Shown: one piece after another, positions 20,682 to 33,282 of the stretch
How the letters are laid out: the number at the start of each line of letters is the position of its first letter
How positions within the stretch are numbered: the first letter of the stretch is position 1
DNA from: Rhizomys pruinosus
Taxonomy: Eukaryota; Chordata; Mammalia; Rodentia; Spalacidae
Length of the DNA stretch: 64,000 bases
Direction of reading: 5' to 3'
Assembly (NCBI GenBank): GCA_009823505.1
Contig: VZQC01011941.1
Coordinates: 228,362 to 292,361, forward strand
The notes under the pieces: generated by a model
What the model saw: the letters and a program-made list of their open reading frames with translations, nothing else
Databases searched by the model: none
Told to the model about the DNA's origin: nothing
Translations under genes and position numbers: made by a program

Positions 20682-21289
20682 TGGTTGTTTTTCTTTTCTG
20701 TCCACATTCCTATTTGCTATGCCTTCAGGCCTTGTTTGGAGAGCTTAGCTCTGAGCTGGTCTGAGCAGCTCCTGGCTTGGAACTGTAGCCTTAAAGCTAG
20801 CTGCTGGGTGCTTACTGGTCCCCAGGTCACGGGTGTGTGTGTGTGGTGGGGGGTAATGGAGGCAACAACTTGGAGCCAGGGGAAGGCAGGGACCTATAAG
20901 AAGAAACAGCAAGACAAAATGTCTGCATAAGGTGCCCAGCTCCAAGAATCCCATCAGCCAGGGCCTCGGCCAGCAATTGCCTAGAAGCCAGGCACTGCCC
21001 CTGAGACCTCACATGGCCCGTGGGTGTGACAGGCCATCAACCTCTTCCTTCCTCACAGGACTTATAAAGTCTCCTTTCAGCTCTCACCCCATCTACTCAA
21101 CGTCACAAATCATCCATGCTGAGAGGGATCTTAGAGTCTCTGGCTCCTACCACCCTTGGTTTTGCTGCTAGAGCACACTAGGGACAGTCTTGCTCAGATC
21201 ACACAAGTCGCTAGGGAGAAGGTCTGTGGGAGAGTGGAACCTGCAAAGCTGCCTTCCTCCCTAAACAGGGCTGCGACCTCACACACTGC

Positions 21290-22096
21290 CGTGAGCATGG
21301 ACTTGCACAGACCAAGTCCAAAGGAATCCAGGGCACAAATATTATAATAAAATCTTATTTTATTAATTCCCACGCAGACTAATTCCATAATTCTAATTCT
21401 GTCCTGTCCTAGCCCGTCTCCCCAAGGCTGCTCACTACACAGCCCTCTTAGCCTCTTGGAAGCAGCACAGCGGGTTCATGCTAGGGAGTTCCAAGAAGCT
21501 GTCTGATTGGCTGAAGCAGATCTTTCTTGACCAGAGGCTGTGGCTGCTCAGGCAGACGGGTCCAAGCAGCATCAGTAGCCAGCAGGGTCAGAGTGCACTT
21601 CAGGGAAACTGGTGTCGCGAGGACAGAGGACAGCATGTCTGGGTATTCTCAGCAGCATCTCACAGCAGGTTCCCCCCAACCCCCACCCCATGGAGTGAGA
21701 GCAAAGTCACTCTGCACTTCCCAGCTTAAGTAGCTGGTAGCCAGGCAGAAGGAGTGAACTTGGGTCCAGATGTTAATCTCAGGCTTGTGCCTTGGGGTCC
21801 CGATTCACGGCCAGGTGGTTATCTGCTATCTGAGTTCATGCCCAGGTCCTGGACAGGCAGGGTCCGGCTTCTGGACCTTCTCTGGCCGCCTAAACAGCTG
21901 TGCACGGTCAGCTTTGGGCTCTCCTGGGGCCCCTTCCCTTGCTGGGTTCAGGGCCCCTGCTGTGCTCTGGGATCCTTATCTGAACAGCCTTGGGTTAGTG
22001 AAGTTTTTGACTAAGCTAAATTAACTTTCCTATTCTCGAAAGTTACAACAGTTCAAATCCACACATTTACTAATGTTATTATGCTCCTTGCACACA
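21290..22096 (+). mobile_element. Unassigned dispersed repeat, inverted partner of 17221-18075
   Basis: Starts gagcatggacttgcacag; contains tgctgggttcagggcccct, atctgaacagccttggg, actaagctaaattaac and caaatccacacatttac in the same order as the partner. Family unknown. Confidence 0.65.
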
Positions 22097-22613
22097 TGTC
22101 ACCACTTCACCCCAAGCTGAGCTAGCCTGTTTGGTGGCCCCAGGTGGCCCTGCCAACAGTGACCTGCGTTCAGACCCTCCTTCCACAGACAGAAAGACAC
22201 AATACAGGAAAGGTGCTTTGAACTGGAGTATGCGGAGGCCACTTCTCTCAGCCAGGAGGTTCGAGAAACTCTTGGTACCCGGGCTCTTCCTACCCGGGCC
22301 CCCACCAGAACACAGCTTTTAAATCAAAGCTGCTGGCAGTGGAGGAAGAGGAAAGCCAGACACAGCCCTGCCCAATCCTTGCATACCTTCACCCCAAATC
22401 GACAGAGCAGAAAATGCAAGCAACAGTGGCTTTGCAGTTCCAAGGCGCTGGCAATGGAGGCACTCAAACAGCTGACATTTTCTACAACTTTCTTCTGTGT
22501 AGGATACTCACAGGCAGAACAGGGCAGTAACCCTTCAACCCTCAGCTTTAGCAAGGCACCGCCCCAAGGCCCATCTTTGCCTATCCATGCCCCCCCCTTT
22601 TTTTTTTAAAGAA

Positions 22614-22728
22614 AACCCCAGCACTCTGGGAGACAGAGGCAGGTCGATCTCTACGAGTTCAAGGCCAGCCTGGTCTACATAGTGAATTCCAGGTCAGCTG
22701 TGGCTACAGAGAGACGAGAAAAGAAGCC
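22614..22728 (+). mobile_element. B1 SINE, 5'-truncated
   Basis: cccagcactctgggag, ggccagcctggtctac, gctacagagagacgag. Confidence 0.88.
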
Positions 22729-22796
22729 CCAGGCATTGTTTATTTCCTCTGTTATTTTTTTCATGTCACTAAGTACAATCAACTTTAAATGTACAC

Positions 22797-22828
<32 letters not shown>
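22797..22828. repeat. (CA)n microsatellite
   Basis: About 15 CA units. Confidence 0.97.
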
Positions 22829-22830
<2 letters not shown>

Positions 22831-23859
22831 TTACTGAAACTGCATGTTAATCCTGAGCTCCTAGGCCAGCAGAGGAGTCAGATATTCTATCATCTTAGGG
22901 GAAGTGGGAGCACGGGATGCTTGGGGACACCTGTCCAGACAAGTGACCAGAGAACCAACCTCCCTAGGGCGATCCTGGTCCCTAGACTGGAAGCTCTGCA
23001 CAAGCCTCAGTGCCCCTAAGGCTGTGCTGGTTATCCTGCAGGGAGGGCACTGGTCAAGCACGAAGGCCAGCAGCCTTGTCCCCATAATCATCCTAGCAAC
23101 TGGCAGAATGCTTTCTCCATAAACACAGCGTGAGTGGGAGGAGAAGGGATGGGGCCTGAGCTCCGCCTCCCAGGCTAGCAGCTAAGTGAGCTTGGCCTTT
23201 TCACTTAGCATCAATTTTCTCCTTTAAACCTCATCCCTCACTTGCTACTAAGATTATTTAAGGATCAAATCCATGTTTGGTCTACATGTGGCGGGAGAGG
23301 AACGGCACAATCAGCACCAGAGTCCTAGCAGAATAAGCCCCCAAGTGTGTATTTTTGCACACCGTAATGAAGAACAGGGCATCCCTGGCATGCATGTTGA
23401 CAGCCAACTCTGGCGGCAGCCATACACCACAGCAATCAGAGCACACATGATCCAAGTCCTACCTGCAGGCACCAATGCTCATTTTCTCTGTCTGCCTTCT
23501 CCTGAGCTTCCGCCATCCACTGCTCGGGCCTAACCTGGACCTACCCAGCTGGGTAGCTGGGTCACAGAAGAAGGGAGCATAATGTGGAGCTCAGTTCAGT
23601 GCTGCCCACGCTGTGTGACCCCAACAGCATCAGGCATCCAGTCAAAGACGATTTTTTTGGCATCAAGTTAGCCAAAGACAAATCTACTGTCCAAAAAGTT
23701 TATTAAATGGCACATACAGTTATGCACTCTAGCTAATGCCCTCCCAATCCACAGCGGCACCGTGAAAGCTCTGCAAAGTAACTGGGCAGTTGTCAGTTCA
23801 GGCTGACAGTAGAAGATGGCCAAGTGCTACGATCTGGATCCAGAAAGGCCCTCAAAGAC
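22829..23859. other. Intronic sequence, no feature seen
   Basis: No repeat, exon or RNA gene recognised. Confidence 0.5.
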
Positions 23860-24175
23860 CCATGTGTGAAAAGTTGAGTCCTTAGCCCCTGTGGTGGAAC
23901 CTTTAAGAGGTGGCGTCTACTAGCAGGTCTAGGCCATCAGGGACAAGCCTTTGAAATACATACTGGGGCCTCAGGCCCTCCTCTTTCTCTTGTATTCCGT
24001 GAGGTGAGCATGCTGTTTTACACTCCAGGCCAATGCAACTTCAACTTCACCACAGGCACAAAGCAGCAGCCAATCAACCCCAGGCTGCAATCTCTGAAAG
24101 TAAGCTAAAAACCTTTCCTCTTTTCAGTAGACTGCCTCGGGTATTTGTTACCATAACAGAAAGCTGACTTACCCA
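23860..24175 (+). mobile_element. Old LTR-type repeat (MaLR-like, tentative)
   Basis: gaacctttaagaggtggc ... gtttgttaccataacagaaagc, a pattern typical of ancient mammalian LTR ends. Confidence 0.4.
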
Positions 24176-24654
24176 GGTGGAAGTCCAACAGTATGGGATA
24201 TACTGGATTTTCCAAACCCCCGATGGGAAAAGCACCCCCAATATCTGGGCCTGTGGCAGGCTCCAGGAGTGAGGATACAACAGATGAAATATGCTGATGC
24301 TAGGAATGCATTTGAAAGGCCTGGAGAAAAGCTTCTGGAAGGAGAGAGCTACTGGCCTGGCCTGGCCTCTCCTGTATGAAGCGCCAAACAGAGCCCTGAC
24401 CTGACCTCGGTACTCCTCCCCTGTCCTGGGGCAGACAGAACGTCTTCTCTCCTCTGCTGTCCTTCCTCACCTGCAGGTCCTTCGCACTGAGAAGCAGAGA
24501 GCAAGCCTACACAAGGTACCCCATGAGGCTGCCTGCTCCAAACAGGCACCATGGAGCCAATGCTCACAGGCCAACCTCAACCAGGACTGGGCTAGGGTGA
24601 ACACACACAGGTGTCAGTACCTGGATGCCACCCAGGCTGGCACGGGCCTCAGGG

Positions 24655-25062
24655 AAGGGCTCAAGTCATGGTCCCCCTGGATGCCAAAGTTCTTATAACA
24701 GACATGGGGCTGTGACAGAAAAAGCTACTACCCAACTTCTGATTCCACAGTGTAGTCAGGACTGTCTCACAGACTGAAATGTGCATGTCCCCTACACTGC
24801 TTCTACGGTAATCCTGAGCTCCAGGGTCATGGGAGAAGACAGCAGTGGAGCTCTCCTGAACAGGACTAAGGCCCTAACTGGAGGCCAGGGAGACTGCCAT
24901 CTAAGGACAGTGAGAAGAGACCAGCCACAAATCCAAAAGTGGTCCTTCACCAGACCTGGGTCTGCTGGCACTTGATCTTGGTTCTTCAGCCTCTAGAACT
25001 GTGAGTAGCATAAAACTCTACTTCATGGGACTTCATCACAACAGCCTAAATGAACTAAGATG
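24655..25062 (+). mobile_element. Old LTR-type repeat (MaLR-like, tentative)
   Basis: Contains caccagacctgggtctg, cacttgatcttggttcttc, cctctagaactgtgagtagc and cacaacagcctaaatg, the 3' pattern of the same ancient class. Confidence 0.5.
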
Positions 25063-25085
25063 GAATATAAAGAAACATACACACA

Positions 25086-25243
25086 GAGCTGGAGAGATGG
25101 CTCAGTGGTTAAGAGCACGAAATGCTCTATTAGACGACTGGTGCTGATCCCAGCACTCACCCTGGGCAGCTCACAACCACTGTAACTCCAGCTCCAAAGG
25201 ATCCAACACCCCCTTCTGACCACTGTAGCATCCGTACACTCCC
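25086..25243 (+). mobile_element. B2 fragment
   Basis: gagctggagagatggctc, gtaactccagctccaaag; 3' end lost. Confidence 0.85.
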
Positions 25244-25916
25244 CCCTCCCCCCGGGAAAACTGTGGGCTGTGTTAGTGAGTGCAGTTCAGGTAGGGGAGA
25301 CACGGGTCTAAGCTTTTGTGTCATCACCTTCTGCCACCAGTCACAGTACTCAGCAGAAGCAGCTTCTCCTGGAGCCACCTGGGGAGCACAGTCCTCAAAG
25401 GACCCCGGAGGCCATGGGCTAGGCACCACAGGCTGATGGTAACATCCAGTCTCTAGTCCCTACAAGGCCCAACCCGGTTTTCTTTACTCGCCCAGCCCTG
25501 CAGTAGGCAGTTACTATCTCTGTGCAATGCAATCCTTCAACTCAAGGGGGATGGGACTGTGGGGACCCTTGCCCAGCAGGGACTGGGCAGGCTGAGCAGC
25601 CTTCACATCACAAACACTGGCTCATGATGACTAGCCCAATTCTCCGCAGATACTTTCTGCACCCCATCCCCTTCCTGGAAACCAGCTCCCCCACCTGTGC
25701 ACAGCCTACATTCCTCTAAGAACTACAAAATCCACAGGAAGAGTCACAAGAGCTTTCTTAGTCCTGCTGCATGTATTTTAACCCACACGACCCACACAGC
25801 TTTGATACTTCTAACACTGCTGCTGGGCCAAGGTGATACACAGGGTTTGGAATTGGATGACCTGATGACAAGGACTACTGTTCTAGCAATACTTCTTGGT
25901 GATTGTGATCTCTTCT

Positions 25917-26945
25917 CACCATGTGGGAGGAAACCTTCACCGCAGAAACATCTGACAAAGCATTGATTTCCAGAATATATAAACTACTCAAAAAACAAAG
26001 AAAAAAGAAAACAAATGACCCACTCAATAGATGGAGCAAAGAGCTGAACATGAACTTCACAAGTGAGGAGTTAGAGATGTCTGAGAAACACCTTAAGAAG
26101 TGTTCAGCATCACTAATTATTAAGGAAATGCAAATCAAAACCACTTTAAGATATCATCTTACTCCAATAAGACTGGCTAGGATCAAGAAAACAAATGATA
26201 CCAAGTGCTGGAGAGGTTGTGGGGAAAGGGGAACACTCATCCACTGCTGGTGGCAATGTAAACTCATGCAGCCACTATGGAAAGCAGTGTGGAGAACCCT
26301 TGGAAGACTTGGAATGAACTTGCCACCCGACCCAGCCATACCACTCCTTGGCATGTACCCTCAAGACTCACCCCACTGCAGAGATACATGCACGGCCATG
26401 TTTATTTCAGCTCTCTTCACAATAGCAAGGAGCTGGAACCAACCCAAATGCCCCTCAACTGATGAGTGGATAGAGAAAATGTGGTACATCTACACAATGG
26501 AGTTCTATGCAGCAGTAAAAAAAGATGACATCATGAGCTTTGCAGGAAAATGGCTGGAGCTAGAGGACATCATGCTGAGTGAAGTAACACAGTCCCAGAA
26601 AAACAAACGACGAATGGTATCCCTCATCTGTGGATGCTAGTGCCAATTACCTAGTTGTATTTCCTGTGCATGGCCCCTTGAGCTTTTGTCCAAAGCAGTT
26701 GGGCATAATGCATATTGGAAACAACAACAACAACAACAGAAAGGACTGCATCAAAGAACTGACTGAAACAGTGAACTTCTGCTCAAAACAGTCAACTTCC
26801 TCATGGAGAATATTGAGAAAGACTGAGAAAGAGATGAAAAGCATGTTTGGCAGAATGCATGAGCTCTGAAGGGGTGGGAGGATGGGGGGGACACGGATCT
26901 AGATTTGATAAAAAATATATGTATAAATAAATAAATTAAAAAATA
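25917..26945 (+). mobile_element. LINE-1, ORF2 C-terminus and 3' UTR (5'-truncated)
   Basis: An open frame of 239 codons from 25921 to the stop at 26640 matches the C-terminal end of mammalian L1 ORF2p: SDKALISRIYKLL, MQIKTTLRYHLTP, the Cys/His cluster (CWRGCG...HCWWQC), DPAIPLLGMYP, TKMFI-like FISALFTIARSWNQPKCPS, KMWYIYTMEFYAAVKKDD and a MLSEVTQSQKNK end. Endonuclease and reverse transcriptase are absent, so it cannot move by itself. The 3' UTR (26641-26945) ends in a G-rich block and an A-rich tail and is related to the tails at 11.3 and 38.4 kb but shorter in the middle. Confidence 0.93.
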
Positions 26946-27357
26946 ATAATAAAAAGAAATGGGGGAAATGTAAGTCATCCACATATAAAGCTGTCCACCT
27001 TGCTGCCCGCGTACAGTAGGTGCTACATGCTAATAATTTAACATGCTTCCTAAGAAGCACTAACCTGGCAATCATGATCTGAGTCCTATCTGGCACTTGC
27101 TGAATGGTCCTGCATGGACAACCTAACCCCTCTGGAGCTCCACATCCTACTGAAAGACACACTCCCCTCACCTAATTCAGATGACTATGAAGACTGAATG
27201 CAGTTAAGTGTAAGAATGAGCTTTGTAATATGCAGGTCCATTGCCCTCCTTTTGGCCCATTCAGCTAGTGTTGGTGCCTCCAAAGTGGCCAGGACAGGAC
27301 AGGCACTGACACTCAGAAGGAATAAATGATTAAAAAAAAAAAAAATCTTGAGCACAG

Positions 27358-27568
27358 GGGCTGGAGAGATGACTCAGCAGTTAAGAGCACACTGACTGCT
27401 CTTCCAGAGGACCTGGGTCCTCTTCCCAGCACCCATATGGCAGCTGGCAACTATCTGTAACTCCAGTTCCAGGGATCTCATGCACTCTTCTGGCCTCTGT
27501 GGGCACTCCATGCATGTGGTGCACTTACACACATGCAGGCAAAACACTCATACACGTAAAATATAAAT
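27358..27568 (+). mobile_element. B2 SINE
   Basis: aggggctggagagatgac, ctccagttccagggatc, gcatgtggtgcacttac, tail gtaaaatataaatg. Confidence 0.93.
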
Positions 27569-27577
27569 GAACAATCT

Positions 27578-27752
27578 TGCCGGGGTATGATGGCTCATGC
27601 CTTTGGTCCCAGCACTCGGGAGGCAAAGGAAGGTGGATCGTTTGAGTTCAAGGCCAGCCTGGTCTACATAATAAGTTCCAAGCCTGCTGGGGCTATAGGG
27701 AGACCCTGTCTCAAAAAGACAAAAACAAAACAAAAAACCCAAAACCAAAAAA
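27578..27752 (+). mobile_element. B1 SINE
   Basis: ttgccggggtatgatggc to an A-rich tail with CA interruptions. Flanking aacaatctt on both sides. Confidence 0.92.
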
Positions 27753-27792
27753 CAATCTTTTTTAAAACAGAATTTTGAGAACATCAAAGTAC

Positions 27793-27851
27793 TGTGTGTG
27801 CGCGTGCATGCGTGCATGCGTGCGTGCGTGCATGCGTGCCTGCCTGCCTGG
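27793..27851. repeat. (TGCG/TGCA)n microsatellite
   Basis: gtgcgcgtgcatgcgtgc ... gcctgcctgcctg. Confidence 0.93.
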
Positions 27852-28357
27852 GTCTACATGGTGGGAGGAGGGTCATGGGGCCTCAGGACATTGGTCAAGT
27901 AAACGGGTAGTGGGGAGACCATTTCAAAGCCTGAGATTAGGCTACCATCCTCCAAAAATACCCCAGACACAGTCCTTGCCACCTGATATCTCGGAGCCTG
28001 AAAATGTTACCTCATGTGGGAAGAGACTATCCAGATGTGACTGGGATTTCCAGCTAGAGGAGGTAGGCATTATTCTGGATTACCCAAGAGATCAATTCAA
28101 TTGCAAGCATTCTGAAAGAGGCAACCTCTGTGGGAAGGAATGAGGACAATGCCAGGCAAAACAAGGGCTCCATCTGGTGAGGAATGGGCCACAGCCAGGA
28201 AGGTGGGTGCCACCAGAGGAAGAAAAGCCAAGGAGACAGCTGTCCCCAGACGCAAGCCTGCCAACACCCTAATGGTCTCTCCGTCTCTTGGTGACAGCCA
28301 CAGACTTTGACTGAGATCAAACTCACATGAGGCATGAGGCAAAACGGCCAGCTGCTG

Positions 28358-28942
28358 TGGAAAAGGGCAAAGGTTCCTCAAAAAAAATCAAACCCAGAAC
28401 CACCATAGGCCCTGGCAATCCCACTCCTGCGCTATGCCCAAGGAAATGAAAGCAAGACCTCGCACAGGTATTTGTGGAACTACTCTCATGTGACAGCACT
28501 ATTCACAAGAATCCAAAAGTGGAGACGACTCAAATGTCATGGATGAGTAAGTAATGGAAATGTGTCACCCTTAAAAGGAAGGCCATTCTGACACATGCTA
28601 CATGTATGAACCTTAAACAAAGCACACTAAGTGAAATAAAGCAGGCACAGAAAGATAACAGTGCCTGATTCCACTCAGATGAGGCACCCAGAGCCGTGGA
28701 ATTCAAAGACAGAAAGAGTACTGCTACACCCGGGGCTGGGGCAGGGGAAGGACGGGCTCTGCTAAATGGGGGCAATAAGCTTGGGAAGATGGAAAAGTGC
28801 TGGAAATGGATCGTGGTGACAGTTACACAACAATGTGAACATTCAATGCCACTGAGATACACTCCTAAGTGTAGTAAAAATGGTAAATTTCATGCTATGT
28901 ATATTACCACAAAACATGACATACATTTGCAGTACTTTTTAA
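28358..28942 (+). mobile_element. Ancient mammalian L1 3' end fragment (L1M type)
   Basis: Diverged order typical of old L1 tails: aatcccactcctgcgctatg, acagcactattcacaag, cattctgacacatgctac, ctaagtgaaataaagcag, atgattccactcagatgag-like, ggctggggcagggg, gtgacagttacacaacaatg, aaaaatggtaaattt, tattaccacaaa. It predates the rodent SINEs. Confidence 0.85.
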
Positions 28943-30013
28943 GAGTAGGAATAGTAAGCTAATCCATGCAGCAACCAGCTCTCCCCTGCTTCCTCTGGAT
29001 CCTTTCAGGGTGTGAGAGACCTGTGACCCAGCCTGCTCAGCAGCCTCCTTTACAAAGGAAGCATTAACTCCCAAGGCCACAACAAATCATCTCCACAATG
29101 AAGACCACCAGGTGCTCTTCACTCCCTCCTGCCTGGGAGAAGGAACTCAAATAAAGGCTTGCTCACTTGTATTGCAGCTCAACACAGTCACCATGGTCAC
29201 TGTGAGTCACATTGGTAAGACACAGAGCTCAGGGTGCGTTCTGTGTGGCCAGGCAACACACCCAGCCCAAAATGCTAATACTCTGAGGAGGGGAAAGGTT
29301 CAGCACCTAGTTTGCACACGCCAGGCAGATGGTGGTGGGCCAATCCTGCCCCACTGGGAAACCAAGGGCGGCCCTTTAGTGGTGACTCAATTCATTCCTA
29401 TCTACTCCATCTCTTCGCTTACAAACGGAGAAACTGACAGCCATGGTGACACTACAAAGGGCAGGCTCATACCAAATGCTCACTGATTCAGAGGGCAGGG
29501 CACCGACACAGGTTCATTTCACCTGGATGCTTCTTTTGATCGCGGGCTCTGAAGCCTTAAGAGTTCTAGTTGGGGGCTTGTGGCCCGAGGCAAAGCAGAT
29601 GAAATGTATGGAGGCTGTGAAGAATGAATTCTGCTGGGGTGAGGGTTAGGCTGGGTCTCCCAGAAGGAACACTAAAGGGGAGAAGAGGTGGTACAAAGCC
29701 TGATGGCCCCCATCCTGCCCAAAGGCTCAGCGTTGCTCATTTGGACAGATGACAAAGACCCAGAGAGGAAAACAGAAGGGGACGAGCGAAGTGGGGAGGG
29801 ACACTGATGAAAAGTAGGAGGGAACATAATATGGTCAGAGACAGAAGAACGTAAGTGTGGAAGCATTAAAAGCAGTGTCCTCAGAAACCAAGATCAACAG
29901 ATCAGTAGCAAATAAATGTGTGTATGGAGGAAATGAGGAAAAAAAAAAAAAAAACAAGAGAAAAGGTTAAAAGACCAAGCCAAGAAGATCCAGAAGAAGA
30001 TTCAGAAGATCCA
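28943..30013. other. Intronic sequence, no feature seen
   Basis: No repeat or exon recognised, apart from a short A-run at 29941-29954. Confidence 0.5.
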
Positions 30014-30087
30014 GAGGAGGAAGAGGAGGAGGAAGAGGAAGAGGAAGAGGAGGAGGAGGAGGAGGAGGAGGAGGAGGAGGAGGAGGC
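30014..30087. repeat. (GAG)n microsatellite
   Basis: About 74 bp of gag/gaa triplets; reads as poly-Glu or poly-Ser in spurious ORFs. Confidence 0.96.
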
Positions 30088-30093
30088 AACAAA

Positions 30094-30298
30094 AAGCTGA
30101 GTGTGGTGGCTCATTCCTGTAATCCTAGCACTCATCAGCAAAGGCAGGAGGATCTAGGTTACACAGTTTGAAGCCAGACTTTGCTACAAGAGACCCTACC
30201 TCAAAAACAAACCAGGCAGATCTTTATGAGATCTAGGCCATCCTGGTCTACATAGGGAGTTCCAGGCCAAGTGGGGCTACAGGGAGACCCTGTCTCAA
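30094..30298 (+). mobile_element. Old B1-related SINE followed by B1 fragment
   Basis: gctgagtgtggtggctc ... gaccctacctcaaaaa (to about 30210), then gcagatctttatgagatc ... gaccctgtctcaa. Confidence 0.75.
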
Positions 30299-30342
30299 AT
30301 CAAGTGCTTGCTGCAGCATGAGGGCCTGAGTTTAATCTCCAA

Positions 30343-30716
30343 TACTGTGCTGGATAGCTTTAGATGTCAACTTGACACACCTGTGAAGAGGAAGCCTCAA
30401 CCGGGCACCTCCCTCCATCTGGGGTATAGGCCATTTGCCTAATTGCTGACTGATGTGGAAAGGCCCAGCCTACTGGGCCTATCACCCACCAGCAGGTGGT
30501 CCTGTGTTATATAAGAAAGCAGGCTGAGCACAGGCCAGGGGAACAAGCCAGTTCACAGTGTTCCTGCATGGTCTGTGCTTCAGTCGGGCTCCTGCCCCGA
30601 CTTTTTCTCGGGGATGAACTATGAACTGGGAGATGTAATATAAAATAACCCATTTCCTTCCCAAGTCAGTTTCAGTCAGTATTTTTATTACAGCAATACA
30701 CAGCAATACAATACTA
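30343..30716 (+). mobile_element. URR1/RMER-type repeat (tentative name)
   Basis: tgtgctggatagctttag, aggcccagcctactggg, tatataagaaagcaggctg, then ttacagcaata. Same family as 3.75 kb. Confidence 0.6.
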
Positions 30717-30736
30717 AAACAAACAACCACATAAAA

Positions 30737-30864
30737 AGCCAGGCATGGTGACATGTTGGTAATCCCGGCACTGGGGAAGCAGGGACAAGCGGACACCTGG
30801 GGGCTTCCAGCGGGCCAGCCTACCCTAAAAAGAGTCCCAGACAGAGACCCTGTCTCAGAATGAA
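30737..30864 (+). mobile_element. Diverged B1-related SINE
   Basis: agccaggcatggtgacatg ... gagaccctgtctcag. Confidence 0.75.
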
Positions 30865-30878
30865 AATGGACAGATCCT

Positions 30879-31071
30879 TGCCGGGCGTGGTGGTGCACGC
30901 CTTTAATCCTAGCACTTAAGAGGCAGAGGCAGGCGGATCTTTGTGAGTTCAAGGCCAGCCTGGTCTACAGAGTGAGTTCCAGGACAGCTGGGGCTAAAGG
31001 AGGGAGGACTGTCTTGAACAAAGAAAAAAGACAAAACAAACAACCACAAAAAAAAAAAAAAAAAAAAAAAA
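30879..31071 (+). mobile_element. B1 SINE with target-site duplication
   Basis: gccgggcgtggtggtgc, full body, A-tail. gaaaatggacagatcc precedes it and is repeated right after the tail (31072). Confidence 0.95.
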
Positions 31072-31089
31072 GAAAATGGACAGATCCTA

Positions 31090-33280
31090 AAGACGGGCAC
31101 CTGAACACTGGACTAAATCTCTATATTGAAAGGACCATTCATTCAGAGACAATCCAAAGTCAAAAAAGGGGCCATCAACAAAGTTCATCACTGAGAACCT
31201 TTAGAACTCCAAACAAAGAACAGACCCTATAACATTTCGCAAGGAGCCAAGGTTCGTTTGAGGGAAATGCAGACAACTATTCAACTGCCATGCTGGAGAC
31301 CAGAAGACAGAGAAAACTACCTTCAGAGTGCGGAAAGAAACGGCTTTCAGCTGGTGCTTCTCCAGCCGGCTGAATTACCACCTACCAACTGGATGGAACT
31401 GACTTCCATAAGACTTCAAAAAACACCCCACCTCTCACCTACTTTTCTTAGGAATTCCTGAAGGATCCAGGCAAAATGAGATCATAAAGAAATAATAACA
31501 GAACCAAGATGCAGGTGAACAGAACAACAATTATCAAAGGGAAGTCCCGGATGGGAGTTGAATGCCAGCTCCCAGCAGTGGACAGGCATACACTCAAGCT
31601 TAGAGGAGGCAACAGCTCCCCGCAGGAGTGAGCAACCTGCAGCTAGGCATGTGTGACCAACCAGGCCGATCACCAGGGCAGCCCTGCACGGCTCACTTTA
31701 GGATCACAATAAAGCAAGCATTAAACACGATAGCACATGATATCTAAGTTGATAGTTAACAAACAGAAATATAAACCCATTATTTAAATAAAGATAAAGG
31801 ATTTTTTTTTTTAATGGTTACCTGTGGAGCAGTAAACAGGGGAGGGTTTGTCTGGAGACAGCTTGTTTCATTATAAGCCTTTTCAGAGAAATATACTCAT
31901 TTTTAAATTATGAAATATTTTCTAATATAGCAATAAATACTCCATATGAAAGGCAAAATAAAATCACTACCATTTGTCATCTAACAATACACTGTTATCA
32001 GTATAACTAAATTACAATATTGAACTACTTTCTGAAAAAATAAGCATGTTTTTAAAGTAAAAGCTGAAACACTTGTCTACAGGGCCATTCTCTCCCATGT
32101 AGTTTCTAGAGACATTTTTTTCTTAAATCAGCATTTACAGGGGGTAGGTCTAAGTTTTGTGGAGCATAAAGCTTACAGGATTTTAAGGGCCCTCTTAAAA
32201 GGAATACAAACACCTTGCTTTATGCAAATGTTAACAAGCCATATGACTTTGTGGGTTCACTGCTGGAAGCCCCCTAGAGCCCAATTAGGACAGCTTCACA
32301 GCTGGGCTGGACTCCCTAGGACATGGGGGTAAACACACAGGCACTTTCAGAAAACACAGTGTTTAAGAGTCATTCTTCCCTGGGGAGTGGGAGAGAGCCT
32401 GAGAAGGCAGGAACTGTGAGCTGAGCACGAGCACGGGTGCAGGGCAACTGGCTTCTCTCTCAGGGGCCCAAGCAGACCCAAACTCCACAAGACACCTTCC
32501 TCTACCAACCACCCTCCGAGTGCCTAGGGCTTCATGAAGGTTCCACAGCTCAGGTATTTCCTTAGCGGAGCAGAAGGGCCTCCAAGACCATCTGTGACTT
32601 AAATCTAGAAATGAACAACAGGGGCTGGGGCTGCGCCCCCTATGAAGCTCCCCGCACCGTTTCCCTCCTCTGGAAACCACTTCAGACCCGGTCACAGCAG
32701 CAGGCCATGGATGAGGAGCTGAGACCAGGGCGTCCAGGCTGCAGGGTGGATCCAACATCACCCTGTCTGTGCTCTCCCCCCACCCCCACTCATGGAATCT
32801 CAGCTCCCTCATGGACTTGAATGTTTCAGGCCTCTCTGCCCTGCACAAACCTCCTTTAAACACCACTTACTTAGCAAGGGCAGCTCTTCGGTAGTGACAA
32901 AGCCCCCAGCCAGCCACACTGCTGGAAACTGAAAGGCAACCCTGGAGAAGCTACAGATCAGTCATGGGTAAGACTCTCTCTTGGGTCCTGGAGATGGCCT
33001 GGCCCTCTGTGGCTGGCATTCTGGGCTAGTCAAAGCTCCCTGGGTCAGGAGTTTTATAGTCCTGAGGAGCAGCAAGAAGATGGGCCCAGAGGACCCTGAG
33101 GTGTGTGTGACAGGAAGAAGCCAGGAAGTGCCAAGCTGAGCCATTCCCATCTCTGACTTCTGCTCAATGTTCCTAAGGTCATCCTGTCATCTCCTAGCTT
33201 CTCTGAGGCCACATGGGATCTCACCTCTTTCTTGAAGCTGACCCTGACCTTCCCAACCACAGCGACTGCTCTTTCTGGAA
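31090..33280. other. Intronic sequence, mostly unassigned
   Basis: 31.1-31.5 kb may be a decayed retroelement (no family identified); 31.7-32.2 kb is AT-rich and SINE-free; the rest appears unique. No exon recognised. Confidence 0.45.
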
Positions 33281-33282
33281 CT

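Noticed and set aside
28358..28942. Young LINE insertion
   Set aside because: Many substitutions and indels and no open frame; it matches the pattern of an ancient shared mammalian L1 tail.
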